From NCBI GenBank assembly GCA_913052445.1, contig CAJXDP010000017.1:1-35151 (forward strand): DNA of 35,151 bases. Direction: 5' to 3'. The position numbers and the translations under genes are program-made. This DNA is from an uncultured Formosa sp. Lineage in GTDB: Bacteria; Bacteroidota; Bacteroidia; Flavobacteriales; Flavobacteriaceae. How positions within the stretch are numbered: the first letter of the stretch is position 1; every line of letters begins with the position of its first letter. The notes below the pieces were generated by a model. The model was not told the origin of the DNA. It did no database searches and worked only from the letters and a program-made list of their open reading frames with translations. This document shows, in pieces, positions 8,830 to 17,500 of this stretch.

Positions 8830-10826
8830 ATACAAAAGATATTACATTTAAAGAGGAAATTTTAGAGGGAATCCCTAACAACCTACCTTCAAATCAACCC
8901 TATGATGACAGCTATAATCATGCGCCCAAAAGAAAATCAATTTTAAGCAAAGAAGAAACTAAACTGGCATTGAGGAATGCGTTGCGTTATTTTGACAAAA
9001 AACACCACTCGGTTCTCTTAAAAGAATTTAAACACGAACTAGATACCTATGGGCGAATTTACATGTATCGGTACCGCCCAACTCATAAAATAATTGCTCG
9101 TCCTATTGATGCTTATCCTGCCAAAAGTAAACAAGCAGCTGCCATTATGTTAATGATTCAGAACAACTTAGATGATGCCATAGCACAACATCCTCATGAG
9201 TTGATTACTTATGGAGGGAATGGCAGTGTTTTTTCCAATTGGGCACAATACCGTTTAACGATGCAGTATTTAGCCCAAATGACGAACACCCAAACATTAG
9301 TGATGTATTCGGGTCACCCAATGGGACTGTTTCCATCTCACAAAGAAGCTCCAAGAGTGGTCGTCACTAATGGCATGATGATTCCTAACTATTCAAAACC
9401 AGATGACTGGGAGCGGTTTAATGCGCTTGGTGTCTCACAATATGGACAGATGACCGCAGGAAGCTATATGTATATTGGCCCTCAAGGGATTGTCCACGGT
9501 ACTACAATCACAGTACTGAATGCCTTTAGAAAAATAAAAAAACTACCTCTTGGAAATATATTTTTAACCGCTGGTCTAGGAGGAATGAGTGGAGCACAAC
9601 CAAAAGCTGGAAATATAGCTGGGTGCATCACTGTTTGTGCTGAAATTAACGAAAAAGCGCTATACACAAGACATTCTCAAGGCTGGGTAGATGAAGTTTT
9701 TACTGAAATAGATTCGTTAGTTGAACGTGTTAAAAAAGCCAAGAAAAATAAAGAAATTATATCACTTGCTTATCTAGGAAATGTGATAGATGTTTGGGAA
9801 ACATTTTACACTTCAAATATTCATGTAGACCTTGGAAGTGACCAAACTTCTCTTCATAATCCATGGGCTGGCGGCTACTACCCAGTTGGATTGAGTTATG
9901 AGGAAGCCAATACGATGATGGTCTCAGACCCCAAATTGTTTAAAGAAAAAGTAAAATCATCTCTAATAAAACATGCTAAAGTTGTTGAAAAACACACAAA
10001 TAAAGGAACTTATTTCTTTGATTATGGAAATGCTTTTTTATTAGAGGCCTCCAGAGCAGGAGCTGATATTATGGCAGAAAATGGGGTGGATTTCAAATAC
10101 CCTAGCTATGTACAAGATATTATGGGCCCAATGTGTTTTGATTATGGTTTTGGCCCTTTTAGATGGGTATGCGCTTCTGGTTCTAGTGAAGATCTCGCTA
10201 AAACAGACGCGATCGCTTGTAAAGTTCTCAAGGCTTTAAAGAAAAAAGCCCCTAAAGAAATTCAGCAACAAATGACCGACAACATTAAATGGATAAAAGG
10301 GGCCCAAGATCATAAATTAGTCGTTGGTTCTCAAGCTAGAATTTTATATGCAGATGCAGAAGGTCGAATGAAAATTGCTGAAGCATTTAATGATGCTATT
10401 GCAAATAATGAAATAGGAACCATAATATTAGGACGCGATCACCATGATGTTTCTGGGACTGACTCTCCCTACAGAGAAACTAGTAATATTTATGATGGCT
10501 CACAATTCACAGCTGATATGGCCATTCAAAATGTGATTGGCGATAGCTTTCGTGGAGCAACATGGGTAAGCATTCATAATGGAGGTGGTGTTGGCTGGGG
10601 CGAGGTTATAAATGGAGGCTTTGGCATGGTTCTTGACGGTAGTGTTGGGGCGAAACGCAGACTGAAATCAATGTTGTTTTGGGATGTAAATAATGGCGTT
10701 GCAAGAAGAAATTGGGCTCGAAACGAAGAAGCAACATTTGCCATCAAACGCGCAATGGATTTAGAACCAATGCTGAAAGTAACCATACCTAATTGTGTTG
10801 ATGAAAATATTTTAAATAAACTTTAA
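8826..10826 (+). CDS. hutU: Urocanate hydratase, long form, TTG start
   Basis: Urocanate hydratase adds water to urocanate to give imidazolone propionate, the second step of histidine degradation, using tightly bound NAD+. The 666-residue sequence shows TAGLGGMSGAQPKAG (NAD-binding region), YGFGPFRWVCASG, GRDHHDVSGTDSPYRE and HNGGGVGWGEVINGGFG. Enterobacterial and Pseudomonas enzymes are about 555-560 residues; this length and the GSQARILYAD stretch are closer to animal urocanase as I remember it. The start is TTG at 8826. There is no in-frame ATG before the conserved FKEEILEGIPNNLP region, and the next Met is well inside the protein. The TTG overlaps the stop of the DUF5522 gene. No hutH, hutI or hutG is in the window. 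Confidence 0.93.
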   Translation: MNTKDITFKEEILEGIPNNLPSNQPYDDSYNHAPKRKSILSKEETKLALRNALRYFDKKHHSVLLKEFKHELDTYGRIYMYRYRPTHKIIARPIDAYPAKSKQAAAIMLMIQNNLDDAIAQHPHELITYGGNGSVFSNWAQYRLTMQYLAQMTNTQTLVMYSGHPMGLFPSHKEAPRVVVTNGMMIPNYSKPDDWERFNALGVSQYGQMTAGSYMYIGPQGIVHGTTITVLNAFRKIKKLPLGNIFLTAGLGGMSGAQPKAGNIAGCITVCAEINEKALYTRHSQGWVDEVFTEIDSLVERVKKAKKNKEIISLAYLGNVIDVWETFYTSNIHVDLGSDQTSLHNPWAGGYYPVGLSYEEANTMMVSDPKLFKEKVKSSLIKHAKVVEKHTNKGTYFFDYGNAFLLEASRAGADIMAENGVDFKYPSYVQDIMGPMCFDYGFGPFRWVCASGSSEDLAKTDAIACKVLKALKKKAPKEIQQQMTDNIKWIKGAQDHKLVVGSQARILYADAEGRMKIAEAFNDAIANNEIGTIILGRDHHDVSGTDSPYRETSNIYDGSQFTADMAIQNVIGDSFRGATWVSIHNGGGVGWGEVINGGFGMVLDGSVGAKRRLKSMLFWDVNNGVARRNWARNEEATFAIKRAMDLEPMLKVTIPNCVDENILNKL

Positions 10827-10829
10827 AAA

Positions 10830-11372
10830 ATGAAAAATAAAATTATTTCCTTATTTGTATTTGTATTATTATTAAGCTCTTGTACATCTGTAAAAGTAGC
10901 AGTTGATTACGATAAGTCTGTTTCCTTTAAGACTTACAAAACTTACGGGTTTTTAAAGGAAGGCATTGATCGTGCCCAAATTAATGATTTAGATAAACGT
11001 AGAATCTTGAGGTCCATTGAGAAAACACTTCTCGAAAAAGGTTTTACAAAATCTGAAAAACCAGATATGATTGTTAACTTTTTTACTAAGGAAAATCAAG
11101 AAGTAAACATTTTCAACAACAGCTTTGGCAATTTTGGCTATGGCATGGGTTGGGGTTGGGGCTTTTATAATGGAACTCGAACCACTGTGTCAAACTCAAC
11201 TAAAGGGATACTGTATATTGATTTGATAGATAACAAAACTAAACAACTTTTCTGGCAAGGAGTTGGAAAAGGATATTTGTCTTCAGACGTTGATCAAAAA
11301 GACAAAACTATTAATGATTTTGTGTCTTCAATTTTAGCAAAATACCCTCCAGAAATAGAGTTTATGCCTTAA
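10830..11372 (+). CDS. DUF4136 lipoprotein
   Basis: The 180-residue protein has a lipoprotein signal peptide with lipobox LLSSC and Cys18. The rest fits the DUF4136 pattern: VDYDKSVSFKTYKTYGFL early on, KPDMIVNFFTKE in the middle, a Gly/Trp-rich segment GYGMGWGWGF, and ILYIDLIDNKTKQLFWQGVG late. Function is unknown; members sit on the membrane facing the periplasm. It follows hutU after 3 bases, so it is probably on that transcript, although no link to histidine degradation is evident. Its last 11 bases overlap the end of the convergent permease gene. Confidence 0.85.
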   Translation: MKNKIISLFVFVLLLSSCTSVKVAVDYDKSVSFKTYKTYGFLKEGIDRAQINDLDKRRILRSIEKTLLEKGFTKSEKPDMIVNFFTKENQEVNIFNNSFGNFGYGMGWGWGFYNGTRTTVSNSTKGILYIDLIDNKTKQLFWQGVGKGYLSSDVDQKDKTINDFVSSILAKYPPEIEFMP

Positions 11373-12450
11373 CGTCTAAAGCATCTCTCAAAGAATTACC
11401 TATGATCATAAAAGCCATCACTAAGCTCATTATACAAATTCCAGGAATGAGTGCTAAATAGGGTTTTCCTAAGATAATATAGTTATAGTGATCTTTAATC
11501 ATTGCACCCCAACTTGACATTGGAGGTTGTGCTCCAATTCCTAAAAAACTAAGTCCACTTTCGATAAGAATAGCCGCAGCAAAATTTGCAGCTGAAATAA
11601 CAATAACAGGTGCTAAAATATTGGGCAAAATATGTTTTACAATAATCCTAAAATCTGTAAATCCTAAGGCACGTGCAGCAGTTACGTACTGCATTTCTTT
11701 AACACTCATCACTTGGCCTCTTACTATTCTTGCAACCTCAACCCACATTGTGAGTCCAACAGCTATAAATACTTGCCAAAAACCTTTCCCTAAAGCTAGC
11801 GTAATTGCAATTACCAAAAGCAAGGTAGGGATGGACCATGTCACATTGATTACCCACATGATAAGGGCATCCCACTTTCCTCCAAAATAACCTGCAACAC
11901 TGCCCAGGAAGAGTCCAATTAAGAGAGATATGAAAACTGCTACAAAACCAATTGAAAATGAAATTCTTGCCCCTACTAAAATTCTACTTAAAAGATCTCT
12001 GCCGTACTTATCAGTTCCAAGGAAAAATGTTTTTTGTGTTATAAAAGGCTGCAGTAAGCTTCCAGAATCTAAAGAAAACTTAATTGACTTTTCCAAGCCT
12101 TTAACACGTTCTGAGGCATACTCTGTGTAATAAACATAATTAGAATCGAAACGATGGGTTGATACTGGAATTTCTATTGCTGGGTTTGAATCTCCAAAAA
12201 ATAAACGATTAAACAAATGTTGGTTCTCATTTAATGGATTAGGAACCACTAGCATTTGAACTGAGAAACCAGGAGATTTGGAATGGATTGACAAATGCAT
12301 TTGATTGGCATACTGAGAGGAATCAGGAGCTAAAACGTAAGCAAAAACTGAAATAAATGCCACTAATACTATAAACCAAAAACTAAAAATACCCCAAAAG
12401 CTTCTTTTAAATTTTTGAAGTGCTAAGCTCGTTAGTCCTTGTTTCTGCAT
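11362..12450 (-). CDS. OppC/DppC-type ABC transporter permease
   Basis: This 362-residue inner-membrane permease belongs to the peptide/nickel importer family. After a first membrane segment (about 20-40) comes a periplasmic insert (about 41-140). Then follow the family signature GTDKYGRDLLSRILVGARIS and further membrane segments. The cytoplasmic coupling loop AARALGFTDF with HILPNILAPV (about 258-282) contacts the ATPase. It starts 6 bases after the Prc protease gene. No OppA, B, D or F partner is adjacent, so the rest of the transporter must be encoded elsewhere. Oligopeptide import is the family default and not shown here. Confidence 0.88.
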   Translation of the reverse strand: MQKQGLTSLALQKFKRSFWGIFSFWFIVLVAFISVFAYVLAPDSSQYANQMHLSIHSKSPGFSVQMLVVPNPLNENQHLFNRLFFGDSNPAIEIPVSTHRFDSNYVYYTEYASERVKGLEKSIKFSLDSGSLLQPFITQKTFFLGTDKYGRDLLSRILVGARISFSIGFVAVFISLLIGLFLGSVAGYFGGKWDALIMWVINVTWSIPTLLLVIAITLALGKGFWQVFIAVGLTMWVEVARIVRGQVMSVKEMQYVTAARALGFTDFRIIVKHILPNILAPVIVISAANFAAAILIESGLSFLGIGAQPPMSSWGAMIKDHYNYIILGKPYLALIPGICIMSLVMAFMIIGNSLRDALDVKA

Positions 12451-12456
12451 TACTAA

Positions 12457-14586
12457 TTAATCTTTAAGCTGTGCTGTATTACCGGTACTATAGGAGTTTT
12501 TTAAATCATTTAAAACATTAAGGGCTTCATCCATATAGATATCCTTCGCAAGGTTTTCATGCCATCGATTTCTATTGATTTTAAAAACAGAATCTTGTTT
12601 CATAATTGGCAACTCATGAGATAAAGGCTGAAATATAAGTTCAGAATGATAGTCTGATAATTCATCAAAACGCTTGGATTCTAATTCATTCAAATCAATA
12701 TTGTGAGAATATTTTTCAAAATTAAGTTGATAGACATCTTGATCTCTTATAGCTTTAATCCAACGAGCGTTCTCATCTATCAGCTTTATTTCTACACTTG
12801 AATTTAATCGGCTATTGCTATTTTCAATCATTGTTTCATAATTAAAAGAGTTTTGCCAAACTTTATAATTTGCAGGTTCAATTTCATCCCATTCCAATGG
12901 ATTGTCTTGCTCTCTCTCCCCCATTTCTAGATAACTAAAACGTCCCGGCACTACTACATCACTTTTAACTCCTTCAAGTTGGGTGGATCCTCCATTAATG
13001 CGGTAATACTTCTGAGTGGTAAACTTAAAGGCACCCATGTCACCATTTGTGTTGGCTTTAACCATACGGTTTAGATCCACAATATTTTGAACTGTTCCCT
13101 TACCATATGTTTGTTTACTTCCTATCACAATAGCACGTTTATAATCTTGCATTGCTGCTGCTAAGATTTCAGAAGCGGAGGCAGACAATTCATTAACCAA
13201 AATGACAAGTGGACCGTCCCAATCAATACCTCGCTGTTTATCTTCTAGAACCTCTTTATTATTTCCAGTAGAACGGACTTGAACTATTGGGCCTTTATCA
13301 ATAAACAACCCACCTATGTCAACAACTGTTTTTAGAGAACCTCCACCATTATTTCTTAGATCTAGAACTAAACCTTCCATACCTTCGGTTTTTAGAAGTT
13401 CAATTTCTTTTTTAACGTCAGTTGCTGCGTTTCTACTGTTGTAATCTTGAAAGTCAATATAAAACTTAGGGAGGTTAATGACACCAAATGTGACACCATC
13501 TTTAACCACTTTTGTAGACTTTGCATAGGTTTCTTCGAGTAAAATTTCGTCTCTGGGAATGCTTAAGTCTTGAATTGTACCATCTACTTTTTTAAGGGTT
13601 AAAATTACGTTTGATCCTTTGGGACCTTTAATTAACTTAACAGCATCATCCAATCGCATCCCTACTACATTAACAGCTTCTTGTTCATCTTCTTGTCTAA
13701 CTTTCATAATTGCATCTCCAACTTCTAATTTATCTTGACGCCAAGCCGAACCACCAGAAATAAGTTCTGTAATAGTGATCTGATCCATTCGCTTTTGTAG
13801 ACGCGCACCAATACCTTCATATTTGCCAGTCATTTGTGCATCAAATCTATCTTTATCGCTAGGAGCAAAATAAAAAGTATGTGGATCAAATTCTTCCGCA
13901 ATTGCATTAATGTATACAGACAACCAATCTTGTCGTCTAATATCTTCTAGAAGAGAGAAGTTTTCTGTCATTGTCTTTAAAATAGAGGCTCTTGCCTTGC
14001 TTTCAATTTCAGAAAGCGGTTTGGCGGAATAACTATCGTCTAGTTCTCTTAGTTTGTTTTCAGCAATGATCAGATCATGGTAATTTGAAATTGTATAAAA
14101 CTTTAATTGTTTACGCCACCTATTAAACATCTGTGATTTTGTTTTCACATAAGAGCTGTTTTCATAATCTGTTGAGTACACTTCGTCTAGTTTAAAGTCA
14201 AAAGGTTGTTGGAGAACTTGAGAATACCTGTTTTTAGAATCTTCAAAACGAATCAAAAAACGTTCGTATACTAAGTTAAAAAAACTTACATCATACGCTA
14301 AAATCTGATTATCTAACTCTGTTTTAAATTGTTCAAATTCATTGATGTCTGATTGTATAAAATAATTCTTAAAAGGATCCATTTGATCCAAAAATCTAGT
14401 GTATACCCCTACTGACAACTCATCATTTATGTCTTTGGGCTCAAAATGACCTTGTTCAAGTAAGTAAGTGATTAGTTGCATTAACAACTTATCCTTGTCA
14501 GGATCATCGAAGGACTTAGAAGTAAAGCTACAAGATGCAAAAGCAATTAACAGAGAAACTAAAAAGATATTGATATTTCTTTTCAT
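12457..14586 (-). CDS. prc: Carboxy-terminal processing protease (Prc/Tsp, S41A)
   Basis: This 709-residue periplasmic serine protease is of the Prc type, which degrades mis-made or tagged envelope proteins and trims others. It has a signal peptide with a possible lipobox (IAFASC, Cys19) and an N-terminal helical region containing RFLDQMDPFKNYF. A PDZ domain lies around residues 255-345. The protease core has the catalytic pair Ser470 (in NELSASASEI) and Lys496 (in TYGKGTVQ). A C-terminal helical domain follows. Length and order match E. coli Prc. It is the upstream partner of the permease gene and is divergent from surE across 158 bases. Confidence 0.93.
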   Translation of the reverse strand: MKRNINIFLVSLLIAFASCSFTSKSFDDPDKDKLLMQLITYLLEQGHFEPKDINDELSVGVYTRFLDQMDPFKNYFIQSDINEFEQFKTELDNQILAYDVSFFNLVYERFLIRFEDSKNRYSQVLQQPFDFKLDEVYSTDYENSSYVKTKSQMFNRWRKQLKFYTISNYHDLIIAENKLRELDDSYSAKPLSEIESKARASILKTMTENFSLLEDIRRQDWLSVYINAIAEEFDPHTFYFAPSDKDRFDAQMTGKYEGIGARLQKRMDQITITELISGGSAWRQDKLEVGDAIMKVRQEDEQEAVNVVGMRLDDAVKLIKGPKGSNVILTLKKVDGTIQDLSIPRDEILLEETYAKSTKVVKDGVTFGVINLPKFYIDFQDYNSRNAATDVKKEIELLKTEGMEGLVLDLRNNGGGSLKTVVDIGGLFIDKGPIVQVRSTGNNKEVLEDKQRGIDWDGPLVILVNELSASASEILAAAMQDYKRAIVIGSKQTYGKGTVQNIVDLNRMVKANTNGDMGAFKFTTQKYYRINGGSTQLEGVKSDVVVPGRFSYLEMGEREQDNPLEWDEIEPANYKVWQNSFNYETMIENSNSRLNSSVEIKLIDENARWIKAIRDQDVYQLNFEKYSHNIDLNELESKRFDELSDYHSELIFQPLSHELPIMKQDSVFKINRNRWHENLAKDIYMDEALNVLNDLKNSYSTGNTAQLKD

Positions 14587-14714
14587 AAAATGAACTGTAT
14601 TTTAGACCAAATAAATAATATTCTAAATTAAAAGAAAAAATAATGCCAAAGTAATGTAAGGGTAATAATTTTTTGTTAAAGGCTGTAAAATAATCAAATG
14701 AGCAACAATTTATG

Positions 14715-14722
14715 TATTTTTG
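14715..14722 (+). promoter_or_regulatory. Candidate -7 promoter element for surE operon
   Basis: TATTTTTG matches TAnnTTTG. It ends 22 bases before the ATG at 14745 and predicts a leader of about 17 bases. It overlaps the alternative upstream ATG at 14712, supporting the downstream start for surE. A clear -33 TTG is missing. Confidence 0.5.
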
Positions 14723-14744
14723 TAATAATTATAACTTCTCAGAA

Positions 14745-15521
14745 ATGACAAATAGACCTTTAATTTTGGTGACTAACGATGATGGGATCACAGCTCCTGG
14801 ACTGCGAACATTAATCAAAATCATGAACAGTATTGGGGATGTAGTTGTAGTTGCCCCAAATAGTCCTCAAAGTGCTATGGGGCACGCCATCACAATTAAT
14901 GACACTATTTATTGTAAAAAAGAGAAAATAGACGACGGTCCACAAAATGAATACAGTACGTCTGGAACTCCGGCCGACTGTGTGAAACTCGCTGTTCACG
15001 AGCTTTTAGACCGCAAACCAGATTTATGTGTTTCTGGAGTTAACCATGGATCAAATTCATCAGTTAACGTGGTTTATTCTGGCACTATGAGTGCAGCTAT
15101 TGAGGCGGGTATGGAAGGGATTCCAGCTATTGGTTTTTCACTATTAGATTATAACTGGGAGGCCGATTTTAGTCAAATAGAATCGTTTATAAAAACCATT
15201 ACAAATCAAGTCTTAACACAAGGACTAAAAAAAGGGATTATTTTAAATGTTAACTTTCCAAAACGTTTAGAAAATGACATAAAAGGTGTTCGCGTTTGTC
15301 GACAAGCTAATGCCAATTGGATTGAAAAGTTTGACAAACGCCAAACGCCGCTTGGCAAGGACTACTACTGGCTAACCGGAGAGTTTAACAATTTAGACAA
15401 AGGGGAAGATACAGATGAATGGGCCCTTGAAAATGGCTATATTTCTGTTGTTCCTGTACACTATGATCTAACAGCACACTATTACATAAAAGAATTAAAT
15501 GAATGGTCTCTCAATGGATAA
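14745..15521 (+). CDS. surE: 5'/3'-nucleotidase SurE
   Basis: SurE is a metal-dependent phosphatase that removes phosphate from nucleoside 5'- and 3'-monophosphates. The 258-residue protein shows the N-terminal metal motif LVTNDDGITAPGL (Asp12, Asp13), APNSPQSAMGH, STSGTPADCVKLAV and the SGVNHGSN metal ligand motif. An earlier ATG at 14712 would add 11 residues, but that extension lies inside the likely promoter and is not family-like. Its stop overlaps the start of the next small membrane protein gene. The group surE, small membrane protein, lpxB forms an operon. Confidence 0.94.
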   Translation: MTNRPLILVTNDDGITAPGLRTLIKIMNSIGDVVVVAPNSPQSAMGHAITINDTIYCKKEKIDDGPQNEYSTSGTPADCVKLAVHELLDRKPDLCVSGVNHGSNSSVNVVYSGTMSAAIEAGMEGIPAIGFSLLDYNWEADFSQIESFIKTITNQVLTQGLKKGIILNVNFPKRLENDIKGVRVCRQANANWIEKFDKRQTPLGKDYYWLTGEFNNLDKGEDTDEWALENGYISVVPVHYDLTAHYYIKELNEWSLNG

Positions 15522-15807
15522 AAAACCATTCATAACCGGCTTGATAATAGGACTTATTTCAAATACTTTTGGAGTCCTTATTGTTGGCATATTAGCCGCA
15601 AAAATATCAGAGCGCTCCCAAGGAGTTTTAGAAATTTTAGAGTTGGCTGTATTAGAAAATTTTATAGGAAAATTGATTAGCTTAGGAGCTATTCTAAACT
15701 TGATTTGCTTCTTTTATTTCATTCGAAAACAACAAGATAGGCATGCAGGTGGTGTTTTGGTCGCTACTATTTTGATTGCTGTTGGAACCTTTATAACTAA
15801 ACTGTAA
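15514..15807 (+). CDS. Small three-helix membrane protein between surE and lpxB
   Basis: This 97-residue hydrophobic protein has likely membrane segments at about 8-28, 53-71 and 79-95. The start is taken as ATG 15514, which overlaps the surE stop (ATGGATAA) and directly precedes DKKPFITGL. An ATG 15 bases upstream is also possible. lpxB begins at the base right after its stop. I do not recognise a characterised domain. Its tight coupling to surE and lpxB suggests an accessory membrane role near lipid A synthesis, but that is inference only. Confidence 0.8.
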   Translation: MDKKPFITGLIIGLISNTFGVLIVGILAAKISERSQGVLEILELAVLENFIGKLISLGAILNLICFFYFIRKQQDRHAGGVLVATILIAVGTFITKL

Positions 15808-16920
15808 ATGAGATATTATATTATTGCTGGAGAAGCCTCAGGGGATTTGCATGCTGCAAATCTAATGAAAGCCTTAAAAAAAACTGATTCTAAAGCAAAG
15901 TTTAGATTTTGGGGTGGCAACTTGATGAAAAACGTTGAAGATAACCTAGTAAAGCATTATAAAGATTTAGCTTTTATGGGCTTTTTTGAAGTGGTCATGA
16001 ACTTAAGAACCATTATAATAAATCTAAGATTATGCAAAGCAGATATAAAAAAATACCAACCCGACTGTCTAATTTTTATCGACTACCCTGGGTTTAATTT
16101 ACGAATTGCAAAATGGGCGAAAAAAGAAGGTCTTAAAACCCATTATTATATTTCTCCACAAATATGGGCTTGGAAAGAAAGCCGAATAGCGGCTATTAAG
16201 CGTGATGTTGACAAAATGTATGTTATCCTTCCATTTGAAAAAGGCTTTTATGAAGACAAGCACAAAATGCCAGTTGAATTTGTAGGGCACCCACTAATTG
16301 ATGCAATTACCAATCGAATGCCTGTAAATGAGATTTCATTCAGACAAGTTAACGGACTAGATGAAAAACCTATTATTGCACTACTTCCAGGGAGTAGAAA
16401 ACAAGAAATAAATAAAATGCTTTCTGTGATGCTAAGCATAGTAAAATACTTTTCGGGGTATCAGTTTGTAATCGCGGGTGCTCCGAGTCAAGATCCAGAA
16501 TTTTACAACTCATTTGTCAAAAATAAGAATGTTTATTTTGTTGAAAATGCTACTTACGACCTGTTAAGCGTATCTTATGCAGCATTGGTTACTTCTGGTA
16601 CAGCGACATTAGAAACTGCATTATTTAAAGTCCCTGAAGTCGTTTGCTACAAGACTAGTAGAATCTCTTATGAGATTGGAAAACGATTAGTCAAACTGAA
16701 GTATATTTCGTTGGTAAATTTAATTCTTGATAAAGAGGTAGTTACTGAGCTTGTTCAAGACGAGTTTAACACAAAACGTCTAACTAAAGAACTAAAATGT
16801 ATTTTGGACATAAAAAAACGTGAAAAGCAATTTATTGCTTACCATGAGTTGGAAACTAAATTAGGAGGACAAGGAGCTAGTCAAAAAGTGGCAGAATTAA
16901 TCTATGATTCCTTAAATTAG
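15808..16920 (+). CDS. lpxB: Lipid-A-disaccharide synthase
   Basis: LpxB joins UDP-2,3-diacylglucosamine and lipid X to give the lipid A disaccharide, working at the cytoplasmic side of the inner membrane. The 370-residue GT19 enzyme shows GEASGDLHAANL (residues 8-19), the catalytic-Asp region DYPGFN (92-97), SPQIWAW (116-122), FVGHPLID (158-165), LLPGSRKQE (192-200), a nucleotide-binding TSGTATLETAL, and the C-terminal KYISLVNLIL. Length is close to the family norm of about 380. It starts immediately after the small membrane protein gene with no intergenic base. Its TAG overlaps the stop of the convergent thioredoxin-like gene by 4 bases. Confidence 0.95.
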   Translation: MRYYIIAGEASGDLHAANLMKALKKTDSKAKFRFWGGNLMKNVEDNLVKHYKDLAFMGFFEVVMNLRTIIINLRLCKADIKKYQPDCLIFIDYPGFNLRIAKWAKKEGLKTHYYISPQIWAWKESRIAAIKRDVDKMYVILPFEKGFYEDKHKMPVEFVGHPLIDAITNRMPVNEISFRQVNGLDEKPIIALLPGSRKQEINKMLSVMLSIVKYFSGYQFVIAGAPSQDPEFYNSFVKNKNVYFVENATYDLLSVSYAALVTSGTATLETALFKVPEVVCYKTSRISYEIGKRLVKLKYISLVNLILDKEVVTELVQDEFNTKRLTKELKCILDIKKREKQFIAYHELETKLGGQGASQKVAELIYDSLN

Positions 16921-17462
16921 CGTTCAAAAGTTGGCTTAAAAGACTTGTAATAAATATTAAAAGCCTCTTGACTATTCATTTTCTTATAAGTTTCATCTTT
17001 AAATAACTGCAGATATAATTCTAGTTTTTGAGCAGTTTGATAACCTGGAATGGGTGCGATCAACTCACTTTCCAAACCTAGGAAAACAATCGTTGGATAG
17101 GCTCTGACTCCTAAGTATTGAGAAAATTGGTGAGGGCTATTCCTTCTCTTGGCTTTCGCAGGATCATAGTTTGGGTTAGTAAACAATTGCTTTTTATAAT
17201 TGACCAATTCATTTCCTTCAGCATTAAACTTAACTGCATAATAATGTGAGTTTACAAAAGCAATTAAATCCTTGTTTGTAAATGTATTTTTATCAAGCAT
17301 TTTACAGGGTCCACACCAAGATGTATACATGTCTATTATAATTTTTTTAGGCACTTTTTTCTGCAACTCAAAAGCCTCATTCATTGATACCCAATTAATC
17401 GATTGGGCATCAATTGAAGTAGAACTCAGTAATATTAGAATCAAAAAGAAATATAACTTCAT
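16917..17462 (-). CDS. Secreted thioredoxin-fold protein
   Basis: This 181-residue periplasmic protein has a signal peptide ending near SIDAQ and a thioredoxin-like domain. The redox motif is WCGPC (Cys50 and Cys53), and a cis-proline is seen in VRAYPTIVF. Such Bacteroidota proteins probably reduce or exchange disulfides in envelope proteins. Client and redox partner are unknown. A longer frame reaches 17591 but would run into the POT transporter gene; the ATG at 17462 directly before the signal peptide is preferred. It lies 38 bases after the POT gene on the same strand and may be the last gene of the peptidase/transporter operon. Confidence 0.87.
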   Translation of the reverse strand: MKLYFFLILILLSSTSIDAQSINWVSMNEAFELQKKVPKKIIIDMYTSWCGPCKMLDKNTFTNKDLIAFVNSHYYAVKFNAEGNELVNYKKQLFTNPNYDPAKAKRRNSPHQFSQYLGVRAYPTIVFLGLESELIAPIPGYQTAQKLELYLQLFKDETYKKMNSQEAFNIYYKSFKPTFER

Positions 17463-17500
17463 AACTAATTTAATTTGCATGCAAAATTTGTTGTAATTTA

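Noticed and set aside
14712-14744. Upstream ATG for SurE
   Set aside because: It lies inside the probable -7 promoter element and the added residues are unlike the family N-terminus.
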